Positions 18,245-25,554 of a DNA stretch of 64,000 nt are shown here, piece by piece. The notes under the pieces were generated by a model. That model made no database searches and had not been told where the DNA came from. It saw only the letters and a program-made list of their open reading frames with translations. Both the position numbers and the translations under genes were made by a program. The DNA is from Cytobacillus sp. NJ13 (lineage in GTDB: Bacteria; Bacillota; Bacilli; Bacillales; Cytobacillaceae): assembly GCA_030348385.1 (NCBI GenBank), contig JAUCFP010000006.1, positions 682,001-746,000 on the forward strand, written 5' to 3'. The first letter of the stretch is position 1; every line of letters starts with the position of its first letter.

Positions 18245-19313
18245 TGTACTGATCATTGGAGGCGGTCCCGCAGGTCTTTCAGCAGCAATTGAGACAGCAT
18301 CAAGGGGACTGGATGTAACGATTGTTGACGAAGCTTCCCAACTTGGCGGGCAGCTTAACCAGCAGACTCAAGTGCTGCGTCCGCTTCCTTCTGTATATGA
18401 ACCCATGCGTGGCTTTGAATTGGCAAATAAACTAATCGAGCAGATTAAGGGTTTTAATGTAAGGCTGCTCCTGAATCACCGTGTGGTTGGATTTTACGCA
18501 GATGGAAGTGCCGGAATTACCGATGAAGAAAATGTATTCCCGGTAAAAGCAAAAAAGATTATTGTGGCTTCCGGCGCAGCTGAAAAGGCCGTCGCTTTTC
18601 CAAAATGGACAATGCCGGGGATCATGACAATCGGTGCTGCACAGACATTAATCAACCGTGATTTTGTGATGCCTGGGAAAGAAGCTGTTATTGTGGGCTC
18701 CAGTGATTTTGCTATGGAAACGGCAATACAGCTGATGGATGTGGGCATTCGGGTGAAAGCAATTATAGAAAAACAAAGTGGAGCTTTGGCAAAAGAACAG
18801 GAAAAAGCGAGTGAACTGTCAAAGAATGGAATTCCATTTTATTTTAATAGTTTTATAAAAGAAGCAAGAGGAAATGGGCAGGTGGAACAGATTGATATTG
18901 AGCTGCCAGATGAAGTGATTACCCTGAGTGTGGACCTCGTTTGTATGGATGGAGGCAGGGCGCCCATACTGGATGTTTTTTACCAGTTGGGCTGTTCCTT
19001 TGGATTTCAAGAGGAGCTGGGCGGCTGGGTTCCGCAATATAATCATACACTCCAAACCGGCAGGGAGGATGTATATTTAGCCGGGAATGCTGCTGGCATT
19101 AGCACGCAGGGTCCGTTGCTTCTAACAGGTATGATTGCTGGCATCAGTGTAAGTGAAGAACTGCAGGCAATCAGCCCGGCAGAGGCAAATGAGATGAGAG
19201 AGGCACTTTGGAAAGAACTCGGATTATTGGAGGACAAAGAAGTGTACAGCGGAAGAATCAAACATCTCGAGAACTTTACAAGCCCATTACTGAAAGATCA
19301 ATTTATCTCCTAG
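18234..19313 (+). CDS. NAD(P)/FAD-type oxidoreductase, HcnB N-terminal-like
   Basis: This 359-aa flavoprotein has an FAD Rossmann motif (VLIIGGGPAGLSAAIETA, residues 4-20), a second dinucleotide motif (AVIVGSSDFAMETAIQLMD) and a C-terminal FAD motif (VYLAGNAAGISTQGP). It corresponds to the alpha subunit of HcnABC/opine oxidase/LhpF-like enzymes, but it stops before the Bfd-type Fe-S domain, which is here a separate gene. Of the two possible starts, ATG 18234 has the better spacing from AGGAGG than TTG 18231. Confidence 0.88.
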   Translation: MKTDVLIIGGGPAGLSAAIETASRGLDVTIVDEASQLGGQLNQQTQVLRPLPSVYEPMRGFELANKLIEQIKGFNVRLLLNHRVVGFYADGSAGITDEENVFPVKAKKIIVASGAAEKAVAFPKWTMPGIMTIGAAQTLINRDFVMPGKEAVIVGSSDFAMETAIQLMDVGIRVKAIIEKQSGALAKEQEKASELSKNGIPFYFNSFIKEARGNGQVEQIDIELPDEVITLSVDLVCMDGGRAPILDVFYQLGCSFGFQEELGGWVPQYNHTLQTGREDVYLAGNAAGISTQGPLLLTGMIAGISVSEELQAISPAEANEMREALWKELGLLEDKEVYSGRIKHLENFTSPLLKDQFIS

Positions 19314-19342
19314 TTAGGAAAAGAGAGAAGAAGGTGAATAAG

Positions 19343-19672
19343 TTGGATAAAACGACGATCATCTGCAGATGTGAAGAAATCAGCTGTGAAGAAGTAGAAG
19401 AAGTTATCAGCAATGGAGGAAGGACCTTTGATGATGTTAAGAGGATTACCCGCTGTGGAATGGGTCCTTGCCAGGCTAAAATCTGCACCAGCATGGTGGC
19501 AGAAATTATTCATCAGCAGACTGGGCTGTCACCTTCAGAGATTCCGCTGCCGAGGATGAGGATGCCGCTATCCCCCATTAAGCTTGAAACACTGGCAACG
19601 AACAGTACATCCTTTAGTGCCGTCAAATCTGTTCTTGATGAGGTGGAACTTGAAGAAGGGAAGGTGAGGTAA
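19343..19672 (+). CDS. BFD-like [2Fe-2S] protein (HcnB C-terminal-like)
   Basis: This 109-aa protein has the Bfd/NirB-type cluster motif: IICRCEEISCEEVEEVI (C-x-C) followed by RCGMGPCQAKIC (C-x(4)-C-x(4)-C). In most species this domain is fused to the C-terminus of the preceding flavoprotein, so the subunit is split here. TTG at 19343 is preferred because AGGTGA lies five bases upstream; GTG 19334 (adding VNK) is an alternative. Its stop touches the next start (TAATTG). Confidence 0.85.
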   Translation: MDKTTIICRCEEISCEEVEEVISNGGRTFDDVKRITRCGMGPCQAKICTSMVAEIIHQQTGLSPSEIPLPRMRMPLSPIKLETLATNSTSFSAVKSVLDEVELEEGKVR

Positions 19673-20746
19673 TTGGAAACAAATTATGAAACAATTGTTA
19701 TTGGAGGGGGTGTAGTGGGCAGCGGAATTGCTTACCACCTTTCTGAACGATACAAAGAAGGCGTGCTTGTACTTGATAAAAAATACCCCATGTCAGGCAC
19801 TTCCGGATCCACCCAGGCCTGGGTATGGGTACATAATAAAACGCCTTCCTGGTATGCGGAATTTAGTATGTATAGTGCGGAACTATATCCTTATCTGTCT
19901 AAAAAGATCGGAGACGTAGAATACAAGCGGACAGGGGGACTATCGCCTTTTTTCAATGAAAGTGATCGTGAAAAGGCACAGAAGCTCGCGGAATCTTATC
20001 GAAAAATCGGAATCAAAATCAAAGTCTTATCCAGGGAAGAAGTTCTCGAAAAAGAGCCCTATATGAATCCGGAAGTAGCCGGGGCTACCTACAGTTCCAT
20101 TGATGGCAATGTCAATCCATTCCGCCTTATAGATATGTATATGAGAGCAGCTAAAAGAAATGGCGTCCGCTATTCTACTTATAATAGAGTTACTGAGATA
20201 AGGCAAGTGAACGGAAAATATTTAGTTGTATCAGATAAGGGTGCGTTTGAATGTAAAAACCTGATTCTTGCTGGCGGAACCTGGTCGAGAGAAATCGGTG
20301 ACATGCTTGGCGTTAAGATTCCTGTTAATCAATTAAGAGGACAGATCCTGGTGTCTGAACCATTGAAGCCTTTCTTAAATTTTACAATCAGCGGATTAAG
20401 GCAGGCCAACAATGGTGAAGTTCTGATGGGGTATTCAATGGAAGAAGCTGGATTTAATCGGGCTACAACACTTGATGTGATTCAGGAAACAGCCAATATG
20501 GCAGTCCGGTATGTTCCTGGATTAAGAAAAGCCAAAATTGTCCGCGCCTTTTCCGGAATCCGGGCTATGCCAGAGGACGGTTTTCCGATACTTGGTAATG
20601 TACCAGGCTATGAAAACCTTTATGTAGCCGCCACCCATAGCGGAGTTACACTTTCTCCTTTAATTGGTACCCTTATAACAGAGTTAATAATGGATGGGGA
20701 AACTTCGATTCCGATCGACAGGTATTCTTTAAGCAGGTTTGGTTAG
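19673..20746 (+). CDS. DAO-type FAD oxidoreductase, HcnC-like catalytic subunit
   Basis: This 357-aa flavoprotein of the glycine/D-amino-acid oxidase family has VIGGGVVGSGIAYHLSER at the N-terminus and the DAO C-terminal signature AFSGIRAMPEDGFPILGNV. It is probably the catalytic beta subunit that oxidises a secondary amine, D-amino acid or D-hydroxyproline and feeds electrons to the two Fe-S subunits. TTG start with AAGGTGAGG upstream, directly after the preceding stop. Confidence 0.88.
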   Translation: METNYETIVIGGGVVGSGIAYHLSERYKEGVLVLDKKYPMSGTSGSTQAWVWVHNKTPSWYAEFSMYSAELYPYLSKKIGDVEYKRTGGLSPFFNESDREKAQKLAESYRKIGIKIKVLSREEVLEKEPYMNPEVAGATYSSIDGNVNPFRLIDMYMRAAKRNGVRYSTYNRVTEIRQVNGKYLVVSDKGAFECKNLILAGGTWSREIGDMLGVKIPVNQLRGQILVSEPLKPFLNFTISGLRQANNGEVLMGYSMEEAGFNRATTLDVIQETANMAVRYVPGLRKAKIVRAFSGIRAMPEDGFPILGNVPGYENLYVAATHSGVTLSPLIGTLITELIMDGETSIPIDRYSLSRFG

Positions 20747-20759
20747 AGTGAATCATATT

Positions 20760-20779
20760 AAGTTATAATATTATAACTT
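20760..20779. promoter_or_regulatory. Regulon palindrome 3, perfect 20 bp
   Basis: AAGTTATAATATTATAACTT is a perfect palindrome and matches the core of palindromes 1 and 2. It lies 53 bases before the DUF1904 gene and contains a TATAAT that could be a -10 box (TTGGTT about 18 bases upstream). Confidence 0.72.
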
Positions 20780-20831
20780 TTTATCAGGTTGTCAGGAAAA
20801 ATATTATGTAAACAAGATTGGAGGAAATAGG

Positions 20832-21164
20832 ATGCCGCATTTATTTATAAGGGGAATTTCAGTGAATCAGACTAAGGAAATCAGTGCCCAGCTGGTAGAA
20901 GACCTGGCTCGGCTTTGTGACTGCGGAGAAGATAACTTTACACTGGAAGTTTTGAATTCTACTTTTGTATTTGATAAAAAAGAAGTTTCAGCATATCCAT
21001 TTATAGAAGTAAAGTGGTTTGACAGGGGCAAGGCAGTTCAAAACCAATTTGCCGAAATTGTTTCGAAACATGTTGAGTCGCTTGGAGTTCCGGAGGTAGA
21101 AGTCGCATTTACTGCTTTTTTAGAGGCTGATTATTATTTGAATGGGAAGAGTTTTGCGGATTAA
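20832..21164 (+). CDS. DUF1904 (tautomerase-like) protein
   Basis: This 110-aa protein matches DUF1904 (PHLFIRGISVNQTKEISAQ at the start, FIEVKWFDRGKAVQNQ in the middle). The Pro after Met and the beta-alpha-beta pattern recall the tautomerase superfamily, in which Pro-1 is catalytic; this is inference. GGAGG precedes the ATG. It forms a two-gene unit with the following oxidoreductase under palindrome 3, so a role in isomerising a product of the dehydrogenase (for instance an imine or enamine) is possible. Confidence 0.82.
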   Translation: MPHLFIRGISVNQTKEISAQLVEDLARLCDCGEDNFTLEVLNSTFVFDKKEVSAYPFIEVKWFDRGKAVQNQFAEIVSKHVESLGVPEVEVAFTAFLEADYYLNGKSFAD

Positions 21165-21182
21165 AAGGGGGGAAGTTCAACC

Positions 21183-22310
21183 ATGAAGATAGCTATCATA
21201 GGCTCGGGAATTGTCGGTTCAAGTGCAGCCTATCATCTCTCCAGAGAAGGTGCAGAGGTAGTTATTATTGATAAGGCACATCAGGGACAGGCAACGGCAG
21301 CAGGAGCAGGAATCATTTGCCCGTGGATTTCCAGAGCAAATCACAAAGACTGGTACACCATTGCAAAACGAGGCGCTCTTTACTATCCATCTTTAATAGC
21401 GAACCTTAAACAAGATGAAGAAGCGGATTTTGGATATGGAATGGTAGGAGCTCTGGCAGTCAGCAGCAGTTCTGCTGAGCTGGATGAGATCGAGCAAAGT
21501 GTTCGGCAAAAAAAAGCTGAAACCCCTGAGGTTGGGGAGATTACGAGATTAACAGCAGCGGAAGCCCGGGAACTTTATCCGCCGCTCCGTGAGGATCTGC
21601 AGGCTGTCCATGTTACGGGTGCAGCCAGGCTGGATGGCAGGCTGTTAAGAGACGCCATGCTAAATGGTGCAAAAAAACATGGTGCAGCAAAAATTGAAGG
21701 TGAAGCTGACCTTGTATTTCAAAATAATAAGGTTACAGGTGTAATAGTGAACGGGGACGTCATTGCTGCCGATGCAGTTATCGTTACTGCCGGTGCATGG
21801 GCTAAAGATTTACTTGCCCCGTTAGGCATTGATCTTAAAATCGAGCCTCAGCGCGGGCAAATTGCCCATCTGGAAATAGACAGTATGGACACCTCCAGCT
21901 GGCCGGTTGTCCTTCCCCAAAGCTCTCATTACTTAGTGGCTTTCGACCATTCTAAAGTGGTGGCTGGAGCTACCAGGGAAACGGGATCCGGGTTTGACTA
22001 TAGACTAACGGCCGCAGGTGTGAAAGAAGTGCTGGATGAAGCATTAGCGGTGGCACCAGGATTAGCTGAAAGCACGCTAAAAGAAGTAAGGATTGGCTTC
22101 CGTCCGGCTGGCCCTGATATTTTGCCGCTGCTGGGCACGGTTCCTGCTGCAGAGGGGCTGGTTATCGCAACAGGACTAGGGGCATCAGGGCTTACGATGG
22201 GACCTTATGTGGGTACCTTGGCTGCAGATCTTGCTTTAAAAAGGGAGATGGAAATAGATCTATCACCTTATGATCCATTAAGAAAAGGCTTGGAAGCAGA
22301 AATAAAGTGA
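21183..22310 (+). CDS. DAO-type FAD-binding oxidoreductase
   Basis: This 375-aa flavoprotein has IAIIGSGIVGSSAAYHLS (FAD Rossmann motif) and the DAO C-terminal signature VRIGFRPAGPDILPLLGTV followed by GLGASGLTMGPYVG. It resembles D-amino-acid dehydrogenases (DadA-like). It is a second, single-chain amine oxidoreductase in the regulon, only distantly like the HcnC-type subunit at 19673. It may act on a different enantiomer or on the next intermediate. GGGGGAAG precedes the ATG. Confidence 0.88.
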   Translation: MKIAIIGSGIVGSSAAYHLSREGAEVVIIDKAHQGQATAAGAGIICPWISRANHKDWYTIAKRGALYYPSLIANLKQDEEADFGYGMVGALAVSSSSAELDEIEQSVRQKKAETPEVGEITRLTAAEARELYPPLREDLQAVHVTGAARLDGRLLRDAMLNGAKKHGAAKIEGEADLVFQNNKVTGVIVNGDVIAADAVIVTAGAWAKDLLAPLGIDLKIEPQRGQIAHLEIDSMDTSSWPVVLPQSSHYLVAFDHSKVVAGATRETGSGFDYRLTAAGVKEVLDEALAVAPGLAESTLKEVRIGFRPAGPDILPLLGTVPAAEGLVIATGLGASGLTMGPYVGTLAADLALKREMEIDLSPYDPLRKGLEAEIK

Positions 22311-22332
22311 AACTATATCTAGATAAAAAGGA

Positions 22333-22362
22333 GCTGCCATATGTTTTATGGCAGCTTATTTG
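22333..22362 (+). terminator. Terminator between DAO gene and yvrJ (convergent)
   Basis: GCTGCCAT (22333-22340) pairs with ATGGCAGC (22348-22355), followed by TTATTTGTTTT. It can also serve the convergent yvrJ gene on the minus strand. Confidence 0.78.
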
Positions 22363-22367
22363 TTTTA

Positions 22368-22505
22368 CTACTCCTTCAATCGATCCGGCAATCCCTGAAT
22401 GGAAGACACCACAACATCAAGTTTCGCTTCGATCCGGTTCAGCAGAAAAAATGTGACAACGATTGGGAAGCCGAGTTCGCTGATCAATGTAACCATCTGT
22501 TCCAT
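22368..22505 (-). CDS. yvrJ: YvrJ family protein
   Basis: This 45-aa protein reads MEQMVTLISELGFPIVVTFF then LLNRIEAKLDVVVSSI and ends LPDRLKE. One hydrophobic segment is followed by a short amphipathic tail, the YvrJ pattern. AAAGGAG lies eight bases before the ATG. In B. subtilis yvrJ follows sigO-rsoA; here a sigma-factor gene, DUF1659 and DUF2922 lie upstream on the same strand, so the association with an unusual sigma factor is kept. Function is unknown. Confidence 0.88.
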   Translation of the reverse strand: MEQMVTLISELGFPIVVTFFLLNRIEAKLDVVVSSIQGLPDRLKE

Positions 22506-22544
22506 GGCAGCTGCTCCTTTCTCATGAATTAACTTTAACCGAAT

Positions 22545-22577
22545 TGTAAAAATGGCCGGGTTCCAAAGAATCCGGCC
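22545..22577 (-). terminator. Terminator after DUF2922 gene
   Basis: On the minus strand GGCCGG (22577-22572) and CCGGCC (22559-22554) form the stem, followed by ATTTTTAC. It separates yvrJ from the DUF2922 gene and may only attenuate. Confidence 0.75.
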
Positions 22578-22585
22578 ACTGCACC

Positions 22586-22804
22586 TTACATTAATTCATA
22601 ATCAGTTATATTTCGCTCAACAAGCCTGACACTATCCGCTGTAATCAAGTCACCGCCATTGCCAACAAAAGCATTGGCAGCAATGATTTGTTCCATAGCT
22701 GCTTTCACAGCTGCAGGATCAATCGGCTCGATGGGGTTATCGATGGATAATTTCGTTGGTTTACCCAGCTCTGACAAAAAAGTCATCTCTAAAGATTTAG
22801 CCAT
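22586..22804 (-). CDS. DUF2922 protein
   Basis: This 72-aa protein matches DUF2922: LEMTFLSELGKPTKLSIDNP at the start and VKAAMEQIIAANAF, then VRLVERNITDYELM at the end. It has no signal peptide or membrane segment. AAAGGAGGG precedes the ATG. DUF2922, DUF1659 and YvrJ genes recur together in bacilli beside a small sigma factor. Function is not known. Confidence 0.87.
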   Translation of the reverse strand: MAKSLEMTFLSELGKPTKLSIDNPIEPIDPAAVKAAMEQIIAANAFVGNGGDLITADSVRLVERNITDYELM

Positions 22805-22847
22805 TTTAATTCCCTCCTTTAAATCTTTTGTGTTTTAATAGAATGAA

Positions 22848-23066
22848 TTAGCCCAGGATTTCGAAGCTGTCATTTCTATTCATTTCAGCTAGTGGATAGC
22901 TGCATAGTCCAGAGATCGCTTGTCCCACTGAGAAAAGCTGGTCTGCTGTTGCCGATTGCTTAACGCTGCTGTAGGTTTTGGATTTGTGGATCGGCTTGCC
23001 CTGCTCGTTAAGGCCTGTTTCAAACACTAGACGAAGTTTGGAATCAGTGATAATTGCTTGTGCCAT
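22848..23066 (-). CDS. DUF1659 protein
   Basis: This 72-aa protein matches DUF1659: LRLVFETGLNEQGKPIHKSK followed by TYSSVKQSATADQLFSVGQA. AAAGGAGG precedes the ATG. It has the same size as the DUF2922 partner, and the two probably form a two-gene unit. DUF1659 and DUF2922 look like distant structural relatives (beta-strand, KS/TKT, helix); this is my impression only. Confidence 0.87.
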   Translation of the reverse strand: MAQAIITDSKLRLVFETGLNEQGKPIHKSKTYSSVKQSATADQLFSVGQAISGLCSYPLAEMNRNDSFEILG

Positions 23067-23131
23067 CTTTGTTCGCCTCCTTTCATCCTCTATATACGTA
23101 TTAGGGGGAGATAAGGACAGGGTAAAATTAA

Positions 23132-23635
23132 TTAATCTTTTAAAAAGCGATTATTTTCCATTATATTTTTCAGCTTCTCACGGGCACCATGCCGCCAGTT
23201 TTTGACTGCTGACGGAGTGACTTGTTCTTTTTCAGCTATTTCCTTGACAGACATCTGATCACATAAAGTATACTGCAGCCATTTCATTTGATTTGCAGAT
23301 AATAGTCCGCAACTTTTTAGCAGCTCGTGTGTATGATCTGTGGAGGGGAATGGGGAGGGGGCTTCAATAAGTTCCCAGAATTCATCTTTCGGATAAAAAT
23401 ATTGCTGACTTTGATTATTTTGTCTTGTTAATTCGTGCATGAATTTTCCTTTTATCATACTGTAGGCATAGGAAAGCAAGGTCCCTTTTTCAGCGTCATG
23501 ATTTTTCCACGCCTGCCAAAGTGTAATTAATCCCAGCTGGTAGAATTCCTCTTTGTTTTTATAAATGTTCAGGCTATGCATGATTTGATGAATCATCGGC
23601 TCATATTGTGCTGCTAACTGTTCAAAACTCTCCAT
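23132..23635 (-). CDS. Sigma-70 family RNA polymerase sigma factor
   Basis: This 167-aa factor has region 2 (YEPMIHQIMHSL, then EEFYQLGLITLWQAWKNHD and SYAYSMIKGKFMHELTR) and region 4 with a C-terminal HTH (MSVKEIAEKEQVTPSAVKNW). The start is placed at 23635 because AAAGGA lies eight bases upstream; an upstream start at 23689 would add 18 residues without a ribosome site. Size and domains resemble the SigO/YvrI and phage-like sigma group. It lies upstream of DUF1659, DUF2922 and yvrJ on the same strand and may transcribe them. No anti-sigma gene is visible. Confidence 0.85.
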   Translation of the reverse strand: MESFEQLAAQYEPMIHQIMHSLNIYKNKEEFYQLGLITLWQAWKNHDAEKGTLLSYAYSMIKGKFMHELTRQNNQSQQYFYPKDEFWELIEAPSPFPSTDHTHELLKSCGLLSANQMKWLQYTLCDQMSVKEIAEKEQVTPSAVKNWRHGAREKLKNIMENNRFLKD

Positions 23636-23741
23636 GAATACGATCCTTTCAAGGAAAGCGCGCTCTCTATGTATTCCCGGGTAGCTCAAACATAGCCTGT
23701 AAACAAAATTATGGCGAATTAAGAAAAAGTCCCAGATCAGA

Positions 23742-23822
23742 GAGTTAACCCCCCTAAGTCCGGAGTTAAGGGGTCTAAGTCCCGGGCTTAGGGGGTCTAA
23801 CTCACGAAAAACGGGGAGTTAG
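23742..23822. repeat. Palindromic 21-22-bp repeat cluster
   Basis: Successive units beginning CTAAGTCC or CTAACTC (CTAAGTCCGGAGTTAAGGGG, CTAAGTCCCGGGCTTAGG, CTAACTCACG...GGAGTTAGC) start 21-22 bases apart, and each is itself a palindrome. The outer arms (23742-23758 and 23787-23803) also pair with each other with two mismatches. It lies just downstream of the winged-helix gene at 23832 (minus), between it and the sigma-factor gene. It could be a complex terminator or a binding-site cluster. Confidence 0.7.
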
Positions 23823-23831
23823 CATGTTTTT

Positions 23832-24644
23832 TTATTTTTTGTAAAAAAAATTTGTGAGGAAGTCATTTTCTTCAGTCAAAAATCCCATTTCAAACAAATC
23901 CTCAAAGTACATTTCTTCAAATTTCTTAGTCAAGATTCCATAGAAATAAGCGACAGGATTAGCAATGGCGCGGGTTTTCATCTTTCCGATCAGCTGCTTA
24001 AACGAATGGATGGCAGCAGCCAAAACAGCGTTCACATTTTGTTCACAATTGTGTTTATATGCTGCAATGGATGCCATTTTCCAAAACTCCTCAACTTGCT
24101 TTGCTTCCGGAAAAAAGTATTTTACAGTGCGGGTGAATGATTCTGGTACACGATCACTTGTATAGGTGTGATCGAGGACAATTTCGTTACGTTTATTAAT
24201 CTTTTGATTTTTATTAGCTTTAGAAAGATTGATAGTTTTATTAGGGTGGTCCAATTTTTCTTTCTTGGGTGGTTCAATCTTGGGAAAACGATTAAAAACA
24301 TACAAATTACTGGACTGAGACCCGTTTTTTCTCTCAGTTTCAAGTACAGTAATAATCCCTAACTCTAAAGCTTTGGCAATCATTCTTTTAAAAGTGGATC
24401 GGGAAATGCCATTGCCGTTATATTCTTCGTGAATGGCTTTTAAAACGGTGCCAATTTTAGCATTGGAGACTCCCGGAATTTTCGCAGCAAAACGAACCAG
24501 TCTCTTTAAACCAACTAGTTCACCCTTTGAGAACTTTTCCTTATGCACCGAAAGCCACATCTCCACATGAGCATTAAACTCCTTAAGATTCTTAAATTGG
24601 GAATATCCTTCAAATTGCTCTATTCTGCCTGATTTTAAATTCAT
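23832..24644 (-). CDS. Winged-helix replication-initiator-like protein
   Basis: This 270-aa protein has an N-terminal winged-helix region (LVRFAAKIPGVSNAKIGTV, then NGISRSTFKRMIAKALELGI) like HTH_36/replication-initiator proteins, a Lys/Asn-rich linker (about 140-170) and a helical C-terminal domain. Similar chromosomal proteins in bacilli are annotated as cytosolic or helix-turn-helix proteins of unknown role. I chose ATG at 24644, which has AAGGGTGGTG upstream, over the GTG at 24665. The 21-22-bp palindromes next to it could be its binding sites, as iterons are for plasmid Rep proteins (inference). Confidence 0.72.
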   Translation of the reverse strand: MNLKSGRIEQFEGYSQFKNLKEFNAHVEMWLSVHKEKFSKGELVGLKRLVRFAAKIPGVSNAKIGTVLKAIHEEYNGNGISRSTFKRMIAKALELGIITVLETERKNGSQSSNLYVFNRFPKIEPPKKEKLDHPNKTINLSKANKNQKINKRNEIVLDHTYTSDRVPESFTRTVKYFFPEAKQVEEFWKMASIAAYKHNCEQNVNAVLAAAIHSFKQLIGKMKTRAIANPVAYFYGILTKKFEEMYFEDLFEMGFLTEENDFLTNFFYKK

Positions 24645-24744
24645 ATAAATGCACCACCCTTTCACCTTCTAAATACATAGGAAGGGGGGAGAAGGATGGG
24701 GTGTTTTTGGGGGGATTGTGACGGAATCGTGAACGGCGGTTTAT

Positions 24745-25270
24745 GCATTAGCTGTGGGAAGCATGGCGACGAAAGTACAAAGCTTCATAGAAAAAAAGTC
24801 GCCATATAAGATTTATGACGACGAAAGACCGTAGACACCAGGAAAAACGGTCGTCATAAGGGCTCTATGGGGACGAAAATTCCGAGGTCCAAGTAAAAAT
24901 GGTCGGCATAAGAGGTTCATGACGACGAAAAATCGGAGGCATCAGGAAAAACGGTCGCCATAAGGGGTCTATGAAGACGAAAAATCGGAGGTCCAAGTAA
25001 AAATGGTCGCCATAAGAGGTTCATGACGACGAAAAATCGGAGGCATCAGGAAAAACGGTCGCCATAAGAGGTCTATGAAGACGAAATTACTGAGGTCCGA
25101 GGCAAAACGGTCGTCATAAGAGGTCTATGAAGACGAAATTACTGAGGTTCAAGGAAAAAGGGTCGCCATAAGTGGTTCATGAAGACGAAAATACGGAAGT
25201 TCAAGGAAAAGGGTCGCCATAAGAGGTCTATGAAGACGAAAATACGGAGGTTCAAGAAAAACGGTCCCCC
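24745..25270. repeat. 52-bp tandem array C (about 10 units)
   Basis: The marker GGTCGCC recurs (with small variants) at 24797, 24849, 24901, 24953, 25005, 25057, 25109, 25161, 25212 and 25263. Steps are 52 bases, the last two 51. A unit reads CGGTCGCCATAAGAGGTCTA, TGAAGACGAAAAATCGGAGG, then a 12-base tail. Two unit types partly alternate: GGTCTATGAAGACG and GGTTCATGACGACG. The GGTCGCCAT...ATGAAG...AAAAT backbone is shared with array A. It fills the space between the divergent winged-helix gene and a Fur-controlled promoter. Confidence 0.9.
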
Positions 25271-25310
25271 AAAACTATAAAACTAAATTATCATCAATTA
25301 TTCAATTTTC

Positions 25311-25367
25311 TTGACAATGATAATCATTTTCATTTAAAATAAATTTCACCAATGATAATCATTATCA
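25311..25367 (+). promoter_or_regulatory. Fur-controlled promoter with two Fur boxes
   Basis: TTGACA (25311-25316), 18 bases, TAAAAT (25335-25340). One Fur box, TGATAATCATTTTCA (25318-25332), lies in the spacer, and a perfect 7-1-7 box, TGATAATCATTATCA (25353-25367), lies just downstream. This predicts strong repression when iron is sufficient. Confidence 0.88.
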
Positions 25368-25419
25368 CTCAATTTGGTTTACATAATAATAATCTAATCT
25401 GAGGGAGGGATATAAGTCG

Positions 25420-25542
25420 ATTAAACATCACATTTGCGGCTGGTGCGGCTATATGGCGGATACTGAATCTGATGAAAATTACGAAGCCCACTGCCCTTGC
25501 TGCGGTTTGGATCATATCGAGGCAGCTGAATATGACATGTAG
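25420..25542 (+). CDS. Tiny four-cysteine (rubredoxin/zinc-ribbon knuckle) protein
   Basis: The 40-aa frame reads IKHHICGWCGYMADTESDEN and then YEAHCPCCGLDHIEAAEYDM. CxxCGY and CPxCG are the two metal knuckles of rubredoxins and zinc ribbons, with only about 15 residues between them. No ATG, GTG or TTG lies in frame; the likely start is ATT at 25420, ten bases after GGGAGGG, so a non-canonical start is proposed. It follows a double Fur box and is 12 bases upstream of the next gene, so it is expected under iron limitation. The metal (Zn or Fe) is unknown. Confidence 0.72.
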   Translation: MKHHICGWCGYMADTESDENYEAHCPCCGLDHIEAAEYDM

Positions 25543-25554
25543 GAGAGTTGAAAA

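Noticed and set aside
22341..22532. 63-aa plus-strand frame downstream of the DAO gene
   Set aside because: It is the antisense shadow of the yvrJ gene and the terminator; the minus strand has the ribosome site and the recognisable protein.
24745..25270. CRISPR array
   Set aside because: The regular spacing suggested it, but the whole 52-bp unit is repeated; there are no unique spacers, no constant repeat of 25-36 bases and no cas gene nearby. The same applies to the other arrays.
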